Source of the DNA: Bacillota bacterium
Lineage (GTDB): Bacteria; Bacillota; Bacilli; Paenibacillales; Paenibacillaceae
DNA length: 64,000 nt
Assembly (NCBI GenBank): GCA_023433615.1
Contig: JAEZCJ010000047.1
Location: forward strand, 1 to 64,000
Direction of reading: 5' to 3'
Shown: positions 14,095-23,782 of the stretch, piece after piece
How positions within the stretch are numbered: position 1 is the stretch's first letter
How the letters are laid out: the number at the start of each line of letters is the position of its first letter
Translations under genes and position numbers: made by a program
Notes under the pieces: model-generated
What the model was told of the DNA's origin: nothing
Seen by the model: the letters and a program-made list of their open reading frames with translations, nothing else
The model's database searches: none

Positions 14095-16414
14095 CCGCCC
14101 CCTCCGTCTTCGCCCGCCATATTCGTTCGGGATACAGAGGCAGCTGATTCAGATGAACCCCTGCCGCTAACGACAGTGCGCTGGCCAGCGCTGCAGGCAT
14201 CCCGATAAGGCCATGTTCACCCAAGGCACGCGCGCCATAAGGCGCTTCAAGACATGGATTCTCGATAAATTCCACTACGTAATCCGGGTTCTCGCCGTAG
14301 CGAATCAGGTGATAGTCACGCAGGGTCGGATTCAGAATCTGACCCTGGTCGTTAAATTCGAAAGTTTCGCGGTTTGCAAAGCTAAGCCCCATCGACATCG
14401 CTCCCATGATCTGCCCCAACGCGCCCTTGCGGTTCAGAACTTTGCCGGCATCGATAACGGATATCGCTTTGACCAGCCTGTAGGAATAATCTCTCGTGTC
14501 GAGTTCGACCTCGACGGCTTGCGCGCCCACATTCCACTCCGGCCCCGGCGTTCCCTCTCCCGTCTCCGGATTCATGGGATTCATGCCTCGCTGAATGTAA
14601 TGACCGCGTCCGACGATCTGGCCTCCGATGGCATTGCCATTCGGATACTGATACCCATAGCAAATATCCTTGACGTTAATTCGGAGAGCTGGATCGGCCC
14701 GAACGTAGACCGTTTCGTTCGCAAGTTCCAGGTCATCCGGCTCCGCTCGCAGCACGCAGCCCGCGATTGCCAGCAATTGTCGGATGGCATCATCCGCGGC
14801 TCTAATAACGGCCCTGCCCGCCATGAACGTTCCTCGGCTGGCAACCGTCTTCCAATGTTCAGGGGTAATTTGGGTATGAATCTTGAATCGGACATGAATG
14901 CGGTCCGGGCTCATTCTCATCCGTTCCGCAAGCATTTGTGCCAGTACGGTCTTTGTTCCTGTTCCGATCTCAACGACGCCGGTTTCGAGGTTGAGACTGC
15001 CGTCACGATTATAGGACACGATGGCTCCTGACGAGGCATCGGGATCCATCGAGGAATTTTTCCAGAAGCAGCTGATTCCCTTAGCACGGATCGTATATGG
15101 ACCCAACTGCCGGAGCTTCCAATCATCCAACTGCGCAAGTATACGGAGCTTCGCCAAGCAGGTCTGCAAATCCCCCAAATTGCTCGCGCTTAGCACGTCC
15201 CGCGTAGGCGCCGTATCTCCCGGTCTGATGATATTTCGGTAGCGAAGCTCCCACGGATCCATCTCCAACTCCGTCGACAGCGCATCGATCGCCCGCTCCA
15301 TCGCCAACGTAAGCTCCGCATGACCGTATCCCCGATACGCCGATGCATAGGGGTGGTTGGTATAGATGGTCAGGCAATCGCAATGGAGATGCTCGATGCG
15401 GTAAGGACCCGAGCAATCGGCTGCTGCCGCACGCGCGACGTCGCTGGATTTGTCGTTATATGCGCCGCCGTCGAACCGGTACACGATTTCCGCGGCCTTG
15501 ATTATCCCTTCAGTTGTACTGCCCAGTCTGACAGTTGCGTCAAGACCGATATGACAAGGAGAAGTGGTCATGTCTTCTTCACGCGTATTGATGATCTTAA
15601 CCTTGCGTCCGCCGACAGACCTGGAAGCCAGGTAAGCCACAAGTTCGAGCTGTATCGCGGCTTTCCCGCCGTAAGCGCCGCCGACGAACGGGGTCGTTAC
15701 AATGACGAAGCCGGGATCGATGTCAAGATAATCGGCCATATATCTTTTTACGGCGAAGGGGGCTTGGGTCGAGGATTCGATATGGATGTATCCATCCGGT
15801 CTGATCTCCGCCGTTGCGCTTCGCGTTTCCATGGCGGCATGATCCGAAGGTTGAAAAGAGATTCGGTTCTCAACGACGACTTCGCTCTCCGCCCATCCCT
15901 TTTCCATGTCGCCCTTGCGGACTTTGATGATACTGGCTATATTCGTCCCGGGAGCGGAGACGACGCCCTCGGCCTTCTGATAGTCGTGCAGCCTCTCATG
16001 AAGGATCGGCGCGTCTCGCCGGAGCGCATCGGCAGGAGAGTTGACGACGGGAAGCGGATCATATTGCACGCGAACCCGGGAAGCCGCTTGCTTGGCAAGC
16101 ACTTCTGTGTCGGCCACGACGATCGCGACGGTCTCTCCGAAGTAGCGAACGCGGTCAGACGCGATGACGGGACGATCGCGAATTTCTTCTCCGACCAAAA
16201 CGTTGCAATCACGGCCGGTTACAATCGCGCGTACGCCTTGCACCTGCCAAGCGTCAGCCGTATTCACTTCAATAATCCGCGCGTGCGCATACGGGCTCGT
16301 TACCATGCGTACATGGAGAAGCCTGGCGTCCGTATCATCTCCCGTGTAAAGGGCAGTTCCGGTTACCTTCTCGAACGATTCCTTCTTGGGGACGCTCATC
16401 CCGATGGTATCCAT
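14081..16414 (-). CDS. Molybdenum hydroxylase, molybdopterin-binding catalytic subunit (CoxL/XdhB type)
   Basis: A 777-residue catalytic subunit of the xanthine-oxidase family. It begins with the usual 'IGMSVPKKESFEKVTGTALYTGD', has the molybdopterin-contact regions 'FVGGAYGGKAAIQLE' and 'VVEIGTGTKTVLAQ', and near the end 'GARALGEHGLIG' with the catalytic glutamate. The CO-dehydrogenase CSFR loop was not seen, so CO is an unlikely substrate; a purine or other N-heterocycle or aldehyde is more likely. The start at 16414 is chosen by homology and by GGGAGG upstream; a TTG/ATG start further up (16450/16447) would overlap the MocA gene but lacks similarity. Confidence 0.92.
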   Translation of the reverse strand: MDTIGMSVPKKESFEKVTGTALYTGDDTDARLLHVRMVTSPYAHARIIEVNTADAWQVQGVRAIVTGRDCNVLVGEEIRDRPVIASDRVRYFGETVAIVVADTEVLAKQAASRVRVQYDPLPVVNSPADALRRDAPILHERLHDYQKAEGVVSAPGTNIASIIKVRKGDMEKGWAESEVVVENRISFQPSDHAAMETRSATAEIRPDGYIHIESSTQAPFAVKRYMADYLDIDPGFVIVTTPFVGGAYGGKAAIQLELVAYLASRSVGGRKVKIINTREEDMTTSPCHIGLDATVRLGSTTEGIIKAAEIVYRFDGGAYNDKSSDVARAAAADCSGPYRIEHLHCDCLTIYTNHPYASAYRGYGHAELTLAMERAIDALSTELEMDPWELRYRNIIRPGDTAPTRDVLSASNLGDLQTCLAKLRILAQLDDWKLRQLGPYTIRAKGISCFWKNSSMDPDASSGAIVSYNRDGSLNLETGVVEIGTGTKTVLAQMLAERMRMSPDRIHVRFKIHTQITPEHWKTVASRGTFMAGRAVIRAADDAIRQLLAIAGCVLRAEPDDLELANETVYVRADPALRINVKDICYGYQYPNGNAIGGQIVGRGHYIQRGMNPMNPETGEGTPGPEWNVGAQAVEVELDTRDYSYRLVKAISVIDAGKVLNRKGALGQIMGAMSMGLSFANRETFEFNDQGQILNPTLRDYHLIRYGENPDYVVEFIENPCLEAPYGARALGEHGLIGMPAALASALSLAAGVHLNQLPLYPERIWRAKTEGADDSL

Positions 16415-16446
16415 GGTGGATTGTCCCTCCCCCGATATACGAATCA

Positions 16447-17115
16447 TCAAGATTTATCGACACCAGCCGATGTCATCCGTATCAAGTCCATATAGTCTTC
16501 CGGGGTATCGATGTCCATGAAAAGATCCGCATCCCGAAATCCGACATGGACTCCTTCCCGCTCATTCGACCCTCGCAACAGCGTTCGGGCGCCTTGATCG
16601 CCGGTCAGCTTGAAGAGTTCCGGGAAGATGGTGTGATGAAACAGGACAGGCGGCATGGGTACGCCGCTGCCTTGGCAGCTCGCTGCAATGTAAGCTATCC
16701 GCGCGTTCGCCATCGTGTTCTTATGGTATTCGTCAAGCAAGACATCGATTGCTGTTGGCGTCAGCAGCGGCTGATCCGCCAACAGCACGACGATCGCCTC
16801 CGCACCAAGCCGTTGTGCTGCCCTTACTCCGCATTGCAGGGATGAGGACTGGCCATGAACTGCATCCATGCATGAAATCAACTGATACCGGGTTAAGTCG
16901 AACCGACTCGATGACTCGTGCCGCAGCCACGATGGCTTGCCAGCATATGCAGTTACGACGAGAATGCCGCCCAAGCTGGAAGCGCATGCGGCGGCTAACG
17001 AAATACTTCCGACCGTTCCGCCAAGGAACGGCAGCTCCAGCTTGGGACAGCCCATCCGACTGCTCTGGCCGGCCGCAAGGAAGACGCCATAGATCCTTCC
17101 CGAATGCCGAACCAT
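16447..17115 (-). CDS. MocA/MobA-like nucleotidyltransferase (molybdenum cofactor cytidylyltransferase candidate)
   Basis: A 222-residue NTP-transferase fold. It has the N-terminal nucleotide-binding signature 'GVFLAAGQSSRMGCPKLELPF', the 'GQSSSLQCGV' loop and the metal-binding 'VVLLADQPLLT' strand, with a C-terminal 'DIDTPEDY' motif. Relatives attach CMP to molybdopterin for xanthine-dehydrogenase-type enzymes, which fits the co-transcribed hydroxylase. It starts three bases after the XdhC gene stop and runs into the catalytic-subunit gene. A PurE/PucB-like role in purine catabolism is another label used for this family. Confidence 0.88.
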   Translation of the reverse strand: MVRHSGRIYGVFLAAGQSSRMGCPKLELPFLGGTVGSISLAAACASSLGGILVVTAYAGKPSWLRHESSSRFDLTRYQLISCMDAVHGQSSSLQCGVRAAQRLGAEAIVVLLADQPLLTPTAIDVLLDEYHKNTMANARIAYIAASCQGSGVPMPPVLFHHTIFPELFKLTGDQGARTLLRGSNEREGVHVGFRDADLFMDIDTPEDYMDLIRMTSAGVDKS

Positions 17116-17118
17116 CCG

Positions 17119-18111
17119 TCAGAATTCCTCTGCCTGTTCGCATCGATACACACGGATGAGATCCGCCAGTATGCTCACTGCTATTTCGTCAGGACCTTCC
17201 GCGCCGATCGACATACCGACCGGCGTGCGGACTTGCAAGGGAATCGCATCTACAGACAGCAGCCGCGATGCTCGGTCACGGGAACCAAGCAGCCCAAGGT
17301 AACGAATATTTTCTCCTTGAAGCCGCTGCAGCCACAGACGATCCGTATCATAGCGGTGCGTCATAATGACGACATAATCGTTCGGTATCAAGGTATGCTC
17401 GTTGAGAAGCTCCACCCCGCCTACGCTGCGTCGTTCGGCATCGGGAAATCGTTCTTGCGTGCAGAATGCTGGCCTGCGGTCGATCACCCATACCGAAAAT
17501 CCGACCTGCGACGCCATCGCGACAAGCGGCCTTGCATCCGGACCGGCACCGATGACGATCAACCAGGGGCGCGGCTGCCAGGTTTTCTTAAATAGTTGCT
17601 GCCTCGACTCATCCTTTCGATGCCGTTCCTCGAATCCTGCTCCGAAGAACGAACCGTCGTCCGCATAGAAACAGTAGATCGCCGGTGAAATGCAACTTTC
17701 TAGGCTGCGGATTCCGATTACTTTCCTCCCATTCTCCACATGGTCGAGCACTTCTCTCAAGTCAGCGCGCAGACGGGAGTGAATCGGCTCCAGCAGCACC
17801 TGCAACACGCCGTTACAGCCGGCCCCGCTTCCCCAACCCAGGTCGTCCTCTGCTCGCATATCATAGATGACAAGTTTGGCGTCTCCCCGGTCGAACGCCT
17901 CACGGTCTGTAAAAATTTCGTTCGCCCTAGCCGCAAGATCCTCTTCCAGGCAGCCCGCACTCAATGCCCCGGTACGCTCACCGTCCTCACCGATAAGCAT
18001 GGAGACTCCCTGCTTCCGGTATGCTGAACCTTCAACTCGAATGATCGTGGCAAGTACCGAGCGTTGATCGCTGTATCCGACCGTACGCAAGATGTCATAA
18101 GATTCGCGCAT
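17119..18111 (-). CDS. XdhC/CoxI-family molybdenum-hydroxylase maturation protein
   Basis: A 330-residue two-domain protein. The N-terminal XdhC/CoxI domain has 'LATIIRVEGSAYRKQGVSML' and 'GALSAGCLEEDL' with its typical GC(L/V)E motif, and 'DLGWGSGAGCNGVLQVLLEP'. The C-terminal domain is Rossmann-like: 'WLIVIGAGPDARPLVAMASQVGF' then 'VVIMTHRYDTD' and 'YLGLLGSRDRASRL'. These proteins bind molybdenum cofactor and insert the terminal sulfur into the hydroxylase. It follows the SagB gene by 36 bases with GGAGG seven bases before its ATG and no terminator in between, linking the molybdenum operon to the LAP cluster. Confidence 0.92.
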   Translation of the reverse strand: MRESYDILRTVGYSDQRSVLATIIRVEGSAYRKQGVSMLIGEDGERTGALSAGCLEEDLAARANEIFTDREAFDRGDAKLVIYDMRAEDDLGWGSGAGCNGVLQVLLEPIHSRLRADLREVLDHVENGRKVIGIRSLESCISPAIYCFYADDGSFFGAGFEERHRKDESRQQLFKKTWQPRPWLIVIGAGPDARPLVAMASQVGFSVWVIDRRPAFCTQERFPDAERRSVGGVELLNEHTLIPNDYVVIMTHRYDTDRLWLQRLQGENIRYLGLLGSRDRASRLLSVDAIPLQVRTPVGMSIGAEGPDEIAVSILADLIRVYRCEQAEEF

Positions 18112-18147
18112 CTTGTGACCTCCAATTCAGCTCGGAATGGTTCTGAT

Positions 18148-19713
18148 CTATGCGTGCAGTAGACTTGTTATGCGGGCACGTGGCCGGCATGGCCCGATCG
18201 GAAGCTGAATCAGCACGGTGCCTGGCGTATTGTCGATTCCGTATATGCGCTCGCATGCTCGCGTATCGAACCCGAGCAGAGGTCTTGCGCCCATCCCCAT
18301 TGCCGTTGCGGTAAGCAGCACGCGTTGGACGAGCATGCCGGCCTCCATCTGTTCGATACGGTATCCTCGATAGCCCAGCTGCTTATGAAGATGGTCCTTC
18401 TCCCCCGCGACGTGCAGGCACAACGGAACCTGCAGCAAGTTAACATTCGGGTAGGTCAATGCACGCTGAAGGTCGTTCCGATGGTCACCGGGCCGAAGCT
18501 GCCTCAGCGCATGCAAGGAAGCGTCATACCGGTACGCTCCGTCCGGTATCGCCTGGCATCCGCGGTAACAGCCGATCAGCGATACCCGGTGCTGCTTCAT
18601 CTCCCTGTCAAGATCCAAGTCATTCTGATAGCTGAAAGATGAAGCCGATTCGTGCAGCAATGCGGCGACCTGCGATTCCTCTACGCTGCCCAACCGAAAT
18701 TCTAGTTCCGGCGAATATCGTTTGCGGCATACTTCCGCGAAATCATAAGACAGACGATTCGCATGCGGCAACAATTGCACGCGAAGTCCGCCTGTCTCTT
18801 CAGGCGGAACGTTACCGCCCCGGCGAAAGAAGCGGGTAGATTCAAGCCGGGCTGCCGCATTCATGCGTATGAGCATCGGGAACGGCTTGGGCCTCTTCGA
18901 CCGCACATAGACGTCATTCGAGATGGGCGGCAACTCTCGCGCGATTTCCCAATCTGCCGCATCGGGCACTTGGAACATCTTCTCGCTTACCGGAGGAATG
19001 ACAGGCGAAGCTGAAAGCGTCACAACGGCATATACGCTCTCTTCCATCTCATTCAATCCCAGCAAGTGATGAATAGCCCGGTCCAAATATTGATAATGAA
19101 CGCGCGACGAAAATCCGAACCGCTTGGCGGCTTCTAGCAGCTGTCCCATTACTGCGCCGGCGTCGAGCCCCTGCAGCCGGTACGAGAAATTGTTGTACTT
19201 GTAATAATTTTTCCAGAACATCGTCGATACGAATATCGCTCCGAAGCCATTCGTCATCGTCTCGCGACAGCCGGTCGCTCGATCCAAATAGTCATCGAAT
19301 CGGCCTTCGCGCAACAGGATAAGACGATGGTGTGCTGCATCATAATGGTATACGCCAATGGGGAGACTATCGAGCTTCAGGTAGACATAGAGCTCGCTCG
19401 GATACAATGCGCCTCCGGATGGAGGGAATCGGCGTGCGGAATAGCCGAAATGGTCAGCGTCACCGTCTAACTCGCCATATTGGGTAATGCCGTACGTATA
19501 CCATAGCATGTGGCTGACCGTTCGAAGATCCGGCGGACCGTGCCTTGCTTCGCGAATCGTAAGCGGAACATCCGTGCTAAGCGGTATGGACTCGTTCCCG
19601 CGATACAATTTGAATGGCAGCGGAGCGTCGTCCCAGTCCACTTCCCAATCGGGAGGCTTAACTTTGTCGGTATCGTAATGAAGATCGTAGATGTACTGTC
19701 GAAGCAGGTCCAT
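18148..19713 (-). CDS. SagB-type FMN dehydrogenase (azoline oxidase), two-domain form
   Basis: A 521-residue protein of the SagB/nitroreductase-like family. The first half has the SagB motif 'RRFPPSGGALYPSELYVY' and 'LQGLDAGAVMGQLLEAAKRFG'. The second half is another nitroreductase-like unit with 'RIEQMEAGMLVQRVLLTATAMGMGARPLLGFD'. In LAP pathways SagB oxidises thiazolines to thiazoles with FMN. It lies 25 bases after the YcaO gene with an AAAGG site, so it belongs to that operon. Tandem-domain SagB proteins of about 500 residues are known in Bacillales. The precursor's all-cysteine core would give thiazoles. Confidence 0.9.
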   Translation of the reverse strand: MDLLRQYIYDLHYDTDKVKPPDWEVDWDDAPLPFKLYRGNESIPLSTDVPLTIREARHGPPDLRTVSHMLWYTYGITQYGELDGDADHFGYSARRFPPSGGALYPSELYVYLKLDSLPIGVYHYDAAHHRLILLREGRFDDYLDRATGCRETMTNGFGAIFVSTMFWKNYYKYNNFSYRLQGLDAGAVMGQLLEAAKRFGFSSRVHYQYLDRAIHHLLGLNEMEESVYAVVTLSASPVIPPVSEKMFQVPDAADWEIARELPPISNDVYVRSKRPKPFPMLIRMNAAARLESTRFFRRGGNVPPEETGGLRVQLLPHANRLSYDFAEVCRKRYSPELEFRLGSVEESQVAALLHESASSFSYQNDLDLDREMKQHRVSLIGCYRGCQAIPDGAYRYDASLHALRQLRPGDHRNDLQRALTYPNVNLLQVPLCLHVAGEKDHLHKQLGYRGYRIEQMEAGMLVQRVLLTATAMGMGARPLLGFDTRACERIYGIDNTPGTVLIQLPIGPCRPRARITSLLHA

Positions 19714-19738
19714 CTTGCACCTTTCCTTTCCGGTTGAC

Positions 19739-21682
19739 TTACGGGAACGGATGCGGATAAGGGTTCAATTGTTCCGGTGCAAGAGGCTCATCCGTGTACC
19801 CGAGTTCCTTCGGGACGCGAAGCACGCGATCGAGTCCTGTCAGTCGGGTATAATGATAGCCGAATGTCATCGGTAGCATGCCTGGAATCAATACCTTGAC
19901 GCATGTCAGGTCATTCCTTCCAAGTTCCGGCGTTGTCTGGTCGATGACGATGACATCCATCCGCAATTGCCGGAATCTGCGCAGCATTTCCAGCAGATCC
20001 TCGGTGAGATCGGCATGTTTGGGCCAAGGCTTGAACGCTTCTTGAACGGTACGAACAGGACGCGTTCCCGATAGCAGGAAGTCCAGCCTTTCTTCCGCCT
20101 CCGGCAATGCGTACAGCATGGAGTGGTCATCCATGCGTTTGACAAGATAAGGATCGTCCAGCATCTGTCGGTAGATATCCTTGTCTGCTTCGAATTTCCG
20201 GTCAAGTGTGAGCAGCATCGCCGATATTTCGTGCAATGTACCTTTGATGGCGCGGATCGGATCCGGATGGGAGCCTGCCGCGCAGATCAGATTAATGCCG
20301 TGATCCTTGCGATTCCGCGCAATCGCCCACACGCTGGGAATGCCATGCTCCATTGTCGAGTCGAATAGATGGAGCTCATAGCCCGCTACAGTCTCGATTC
20401 GGTCAATCATCAGCCTGAATTCCGAATCGGTTATCGATTGCATATCCAATCGGGGCAGCGGCAGCCGAGCATACCAGGCTAGGAGGAAGGAATCGCGCTC
20501 CACGACCTCCAGTATGCCGTACAAGATCGCCTCCGTCATGTTGCCGCCAAGCGCGCAGCCGTTCGACGTTTCGAAGACGAAGCCTTCTCCGCAGCCCAGA
20601 CTGTAGTACGCCAGCCGTTCCGGTACCAGGATCGGCTTATCCTCGAGCAAGGAATATCCCCATACCCAATCGATCGGATGATCGGGATCGAATTCGCGGA
20701 GATGGTGGCCGATGCGGATGTATTGCTCGCTGCTGTGTACGCCGACCTTCAAGGGATCCAGCGCATGCTCGGCGATATTGCGGTATGCATCGCGAACGGC
20801 CGTTCGCTTGCCTCTCGGCGCCATGCCGCAATATCGCTCCAATCCTTCGAGTATTGCGACATTGGCGCTATCGGCATAGGAATGCGTCCGGCCCGAAGAT
20901 ACCTCGTCTCCGTTCAACATCGGCATATTGACGCTTGCATCAGCGAATGCAGATACGAGATCGCGCATCGTTCCGTTTAGAAATCCCGTCCGGCTGTCCA
21001 GATAGTCGCTGGACAGCCCTTCTTTCAGTTCATCCAGGGATCGGCATCTATAGCTATCCGCGCTGGTCTTGGGGGCAGGCTGCAACGCCAGGACGGCGTT
21101 CGCGGGCGAGTCTTCCGGCAGCTCGCCGCACATCGGACAGAGAGGATCAGGCAGGAAAGCATGCCGCGAACAAGTCAAGGTGTCAAGATTGAATAGCCGG
21201 ATCGCCTGCACTGTGCTCGCATCCCCATCGAGCAGGATGCCGCTCGCTTCGACGGCTATGAATTGCGCCATCTGCGCGAGGGCCGAATGAGAAGACCAAC
21301 TGTCGCGATGCTGCACGCCTTCAGTCATGAGGCGACGATACAGCCGCCAATTCTCCATGCGATTGCTGCCTGCCATTCTGAAGCGATGGTCCGCGCATAG
21401 CCAACAGCCCTGGATACCCGGACGAACGTACGGTCCGACGATCCCCTCGCCGAATGCCGCGAAGCCCTGCAACCAGGGAATCCGCTCAGCATGAAATCGC
21501 GTGGCTGCCCGCAATTGGGCGGCAGGATCCCATGCATCCTGAAGCAGTATGGCAAGCGAGATGCCGTCTGGCAGACGTTCGGTCAAGTCCGCTTGGCGTA
21601 CAATCGGACATTGTACGGTCAATCGCTCCGCAACGAGCTCCGCGAGCAGTCCTTCTCCAACTATGACCAGACATTCGCTCAT
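19739..21682 (-). CDS. YcaO cyclodehydratase fused to a leader-peptide-binding region (SagC/D-like)
   Basis: A 647-residue fusion. Residues 1-200 are the E1-like/leader-binding part, with a likely zinc site formed by CWLC (about 94-97) and CPMC near residue 183. From about residue 215 is a YcaO domain with the ATP-binding glutamates in 'ANVAILEGLERYCG' and 'EAILYGILEVVERDSF' and the late 'VIDQTTPELG..DLTCVKVLIPGMLP' motif. The C-terminus ends in the proline-rich 'NPYPHPFP', known to be required for cyclodehydration in this family. It converts Cys (or Ser/Thr) of the precursor to azolines using ATP. Its ATG overlaps the TGA of the upstream gene (ATGA). Confidence 0.93.
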   Translation of the reverse strand: MSECLVIVGEGLLAELVAERLTVQCPIVRQADLTERLPDGISLAILLQDAWDPAAQLRAATRFHAERIPWLQGFAAFGEGIVGPYVRPGIQGCWLCADHRFRMAGSNRMENWRLYRRLMTEGVQHRDSWSSHSALAQMAQFIAVEASGILLDGDASTVQAIRLFNLDTLTCSRHAFLPDPLCPMCGELPEDSPANAVLALQPAPKTSADSYRCRSLDELKEGLSSDYLDSRTGFLNGTMRDLVSAFADASVNMPMLNGDEVSSGRTHSYADSANVAILEGLERYCGMAPRGKRTAVRDAYRNIAEHALDPLKVGVHSSEQYIRIGHHLREFDPDHPIDWVWGYSLLEDKPILVPERLAYYSLGCGEGFVFETSNGCALGGNMTEAILYGILEVVERDSFLLAWYARLPLPRLDMQSITDSEFRLMIDRIETVAGYELHLFDSTMEHGIPSVWAIARNRKDHGINLICAAGSHPDPIRAIKGTLHEISAMLLTLDRKFEADKDIYRQMLDDPYLVKRMDDHSMLYALPEAEERLDFLLSGTRPVRTVQEAFKPWPKHADLTEDLLEMLRRFRQLRMDVIVIDQTTPELGRNDLTCVKVLIPGMLPMTFGYHYTRLTGLDRVLRVPKELGYTDEPLAPEQLNPYPHPFP

Positions 21683-23616
21683 TCCGTGACCTCTCCTCTC
21701 ATTACAATACCAAATACGCCCGCGAGCCCCTCTCTGAGGAACGGTTCGGCGGTCAGGTCACCGATGTACAGCCGTTTGCGGGTCTGCTGCAGGATATGCA
21801 GGGCATACGGAAGGACCGCAGCGTCCGCATCCTCGCTCAAGGCTGCGAAGGCAAGCTGTCTCGAAGGCATCGATTCAACCGTTACTTCGTCGTTTCGCCG
21901 CATATTCGGGCTTGTGTTTCCGTTCTGAAGCCTTTCCAATGCCTGTTGCAGCGCGGAACGCAACGCAAGCGTTGGATGCAGGCCGGCCGAGATGAACCAA
22001 TTGCCGCCCGTTCCCACCCCGATTACCGGGAAGCCCGAAATGTCCTCGCTTGCTCCGATGACGGGGCTCCCGCCGAGGATATGAAGTGCGCGCAGGTAAT
22101 AGAGCGACCGTTCATCGCGAATATGGAGCGATTCCGGCTGCAGCATTCGGGATGGCTCGAACGCCAAGCGACTTGTCAATTGTTCATGGAGGAGATGGCG
22201 CAGCCCGCGGCTGATTCCTTCCGCCGTGGTTCTTCCGGCGCCGATCCCGATCGGCTCTGCCGTATCCAAGGCGAAGTGACCGACCGTTCGCTCCCCCGCG
22301 GATAATGATAGATAATGCGATGCAAGACGGGAAGAATACGCTTCGATTCCGGACAAGGCAGCTTGGATGCGCGCTTCTTCATGCGTCAGACCTGTACGAA
22401 TAATTGCCGGCAGCAAGCCGACAGGTCCGGGAGACAGCGGGTCTGCTGCCGTTGCACGGCATTGCGCTAACGGTAGCTGACGCAATTCACCCTCATCCCA
22501 CTCGTGAAAAATTCCCGTTATCGGCGATGTCAGCCGGTTAATGAAGGCGAACCATTCTTCCGTCTCTTTCGGTGCCGATGCTTCGTATGTCTCCCATGCC
22601 GTCACCCAACGGATACTCGGCCGCTTGCCGGACGCGAGAGGATGCGGTTCGAACCGATGCCATCCGCCCTCTAACGTCTCTGCATCAAGGAGATATAGGC
22701 GATCGGCCAGGTTTGCAACCGGTATGCCGGCTTGGCATTTAAGCAGGGTAAATGCAAGCGTATTTGCTAACATGGCTGCTGCCGTCTGGGAATGCGATGC
22801 ACGGTTGCCGTTCCTTAGCGGTACGTCGTGCAGCCGACGCCGAGCCGACTCCCAGCACCCTTCCGATTGCGGATGTACGAGTGGGCCGGCGATACCGTTC
22901 CGTCCATGAATGTACGCTGGCAGCATGATGATGTTCGCGCGCCTGCATGCGTCATGCAAGGCGGACAGCTCGTCAATATCCGAATTCGTGCCGCTTATAT
23001 ATAAGACCGCATCGAACGGACGAATGATGTCATGCCAGCTTTCCCTATGCCGTAATGGAAGCACTGTAACATCGACTTCGCCATCCGACTCGCGCGCATG
23101 CGCCGTTAATTCCTCTATCCTGCTGCGGTCGGCCGAGCTTTCTTCGGTGAACAACACATGTAACCGGGGGAGTCCGGACTCCAGTAGCGACGCGGTCAAC
23201 TGGACCAGAGGAAGTCCCGAGCCGACGGCCAGCACGCGCGAAGCGCGATACGATTGAAAGCGATAGCCGCCCGAGCCGGCGATATTGTCCAGATATTCGA
23301 TCTGCGAAGCATACTTATTCATAACGGCTTCCGATAATTGATGCGGCGGATCCTGGCTGACATCGCGAATGAAACCGTGCTCAAGCAAGGTTCCGACAAT
23401 TCGGACAAGCTGTTCTTTGTGGGGGTCGGGCAAGCCATGCGTCATTTCGCCTAGCGTGCGGCCTCCGTCCATTAACGGCATCAGCTTCTCAATCCACAGT
23501 TCGATCGATTGTCCTTCCATCCGAAATGAACCCGTATTGTTCCGAAAGAATACGTTGTTCGGTTCTTGCAGGAAATAGGTATCGCCTTTCACTTTGAGCC
23601 GCATCGAATCGTTCAT
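21679..23616 (-). CDS. ThiF-like putative thiazole-bacteriocin maturation protein
   Basis: A 645-residue protein that matches the family described as 'putative thiazole-containing bacteriocin maturation protein' in heterocycloanthracin-type clusters. It opens with 'RLKVKGDTYFLQEPNNVFFRNNTGSFRMEG', an RRE/leader-recognition-like segment, and then a ThiF/E1-like Rossmann core ('RVLAVGSGLPLVQLTASLLESGLP'). The normal adenylating residues are not obvious. The C-terminal third resembles a degenerate YcaO-like half ('GISRGLRHLLHEQL'). The ATG at 23616 is chosen because GGGAGG stands nine bases upstream. It probably delivers the precursor to the cyclodehydratase. Confidence 0.85.
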   Translation of the reverse strand: MNDSMRLKVKGDTYFLQEPNNVFFRNNTGSFRMEGQSIELWIEKLMPLMDGGRTLGEMTHGLPDPHKEQLVRIVGTLLEHGFIRDVSQDPPHQLSEAVMNKYASQIEYLDNIAGSGGYRFQSYRASRVLAVGSGLPLVQLTASLLESGLPRLHVLFTEESSADRSRIEELTAHARESDGEVDVTVLPLRHRESWHDIIRPFDAVLYISGTNSDIDELSALHDACRRANIIMLPAYIHGRNGIAGPLVHPQSEGCWESARRRLHDVPLRNGNRASHSQTAAAMLANTLAFTLLKCQAGIPVANLADRLYLLDAETLEGGWHRFEPHPLASGKRPSIRWVTAWETYEASAPKETEEWFAFINRLTSPITGIFHEWDEGELRQLPLAQCRATAADPLSPGPVGLLPAIIRTGLTHEEARIQAALSGIEAYSSRLASHYLSLSAGERTVGHFALDTAEPIGIGAGRTTAEGISRGLRHLLHEQLTSRLAFEPSRMLQPESLHIRDERSLYYLRALHILGGSPVIGASEDISGFPVIGVGTGGNWFISAGLHPTLALRSALQQALERLQNGNTSPNMRRNDEVTVESMPSRQLAFAALSEDADAAVLPYALHILQQTRKRLYIGDLTAEPFLREGLAGVFGIVMRGEVTE

Positions 23617-23705
23617 CCCAACCGCCCTCCCTAAACTCCTCATCGACCGAGAAGATCGCCATCTCCAATCATGTTATGTACAACGAATTGTCCGGTATGA
23701 TTCCA

Positions 23706-23752
23706 TAAACAAACAAAAACCGCTCCATACCGAAAAAATCGGACAAGAGCGG
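23706..23752 (-). terminator. Terminator/attenuator between LAP precursor and biosynthetic genes
   Basis: On the minus strand CCGCTC ... GAGCGG form a stem with an inner CCGA/TCGG pair, directly followed by TTTTTGTTTGTTT. It lies 31 bases after the precursor stop and 90 bases before the next start. It would give abundant precursor mRNA with read-through into the enzymes. Confidence 0.8.
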
Positions 23753-23782
23753 AGATTCTATCCTGTATGGATGATTACTTTT

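Noticed and set aside
16415..16450. Upstream TTG/ATG start for the molybdopterin subunit
   Set aside because: Homology begins at the ATG at 16414, which has its own GGGAGG site.
15320..16495. A 391-codon plus-strand frame
   Set aside because: Antisense to the molybdopterin subunit gene; no similarity to any family.
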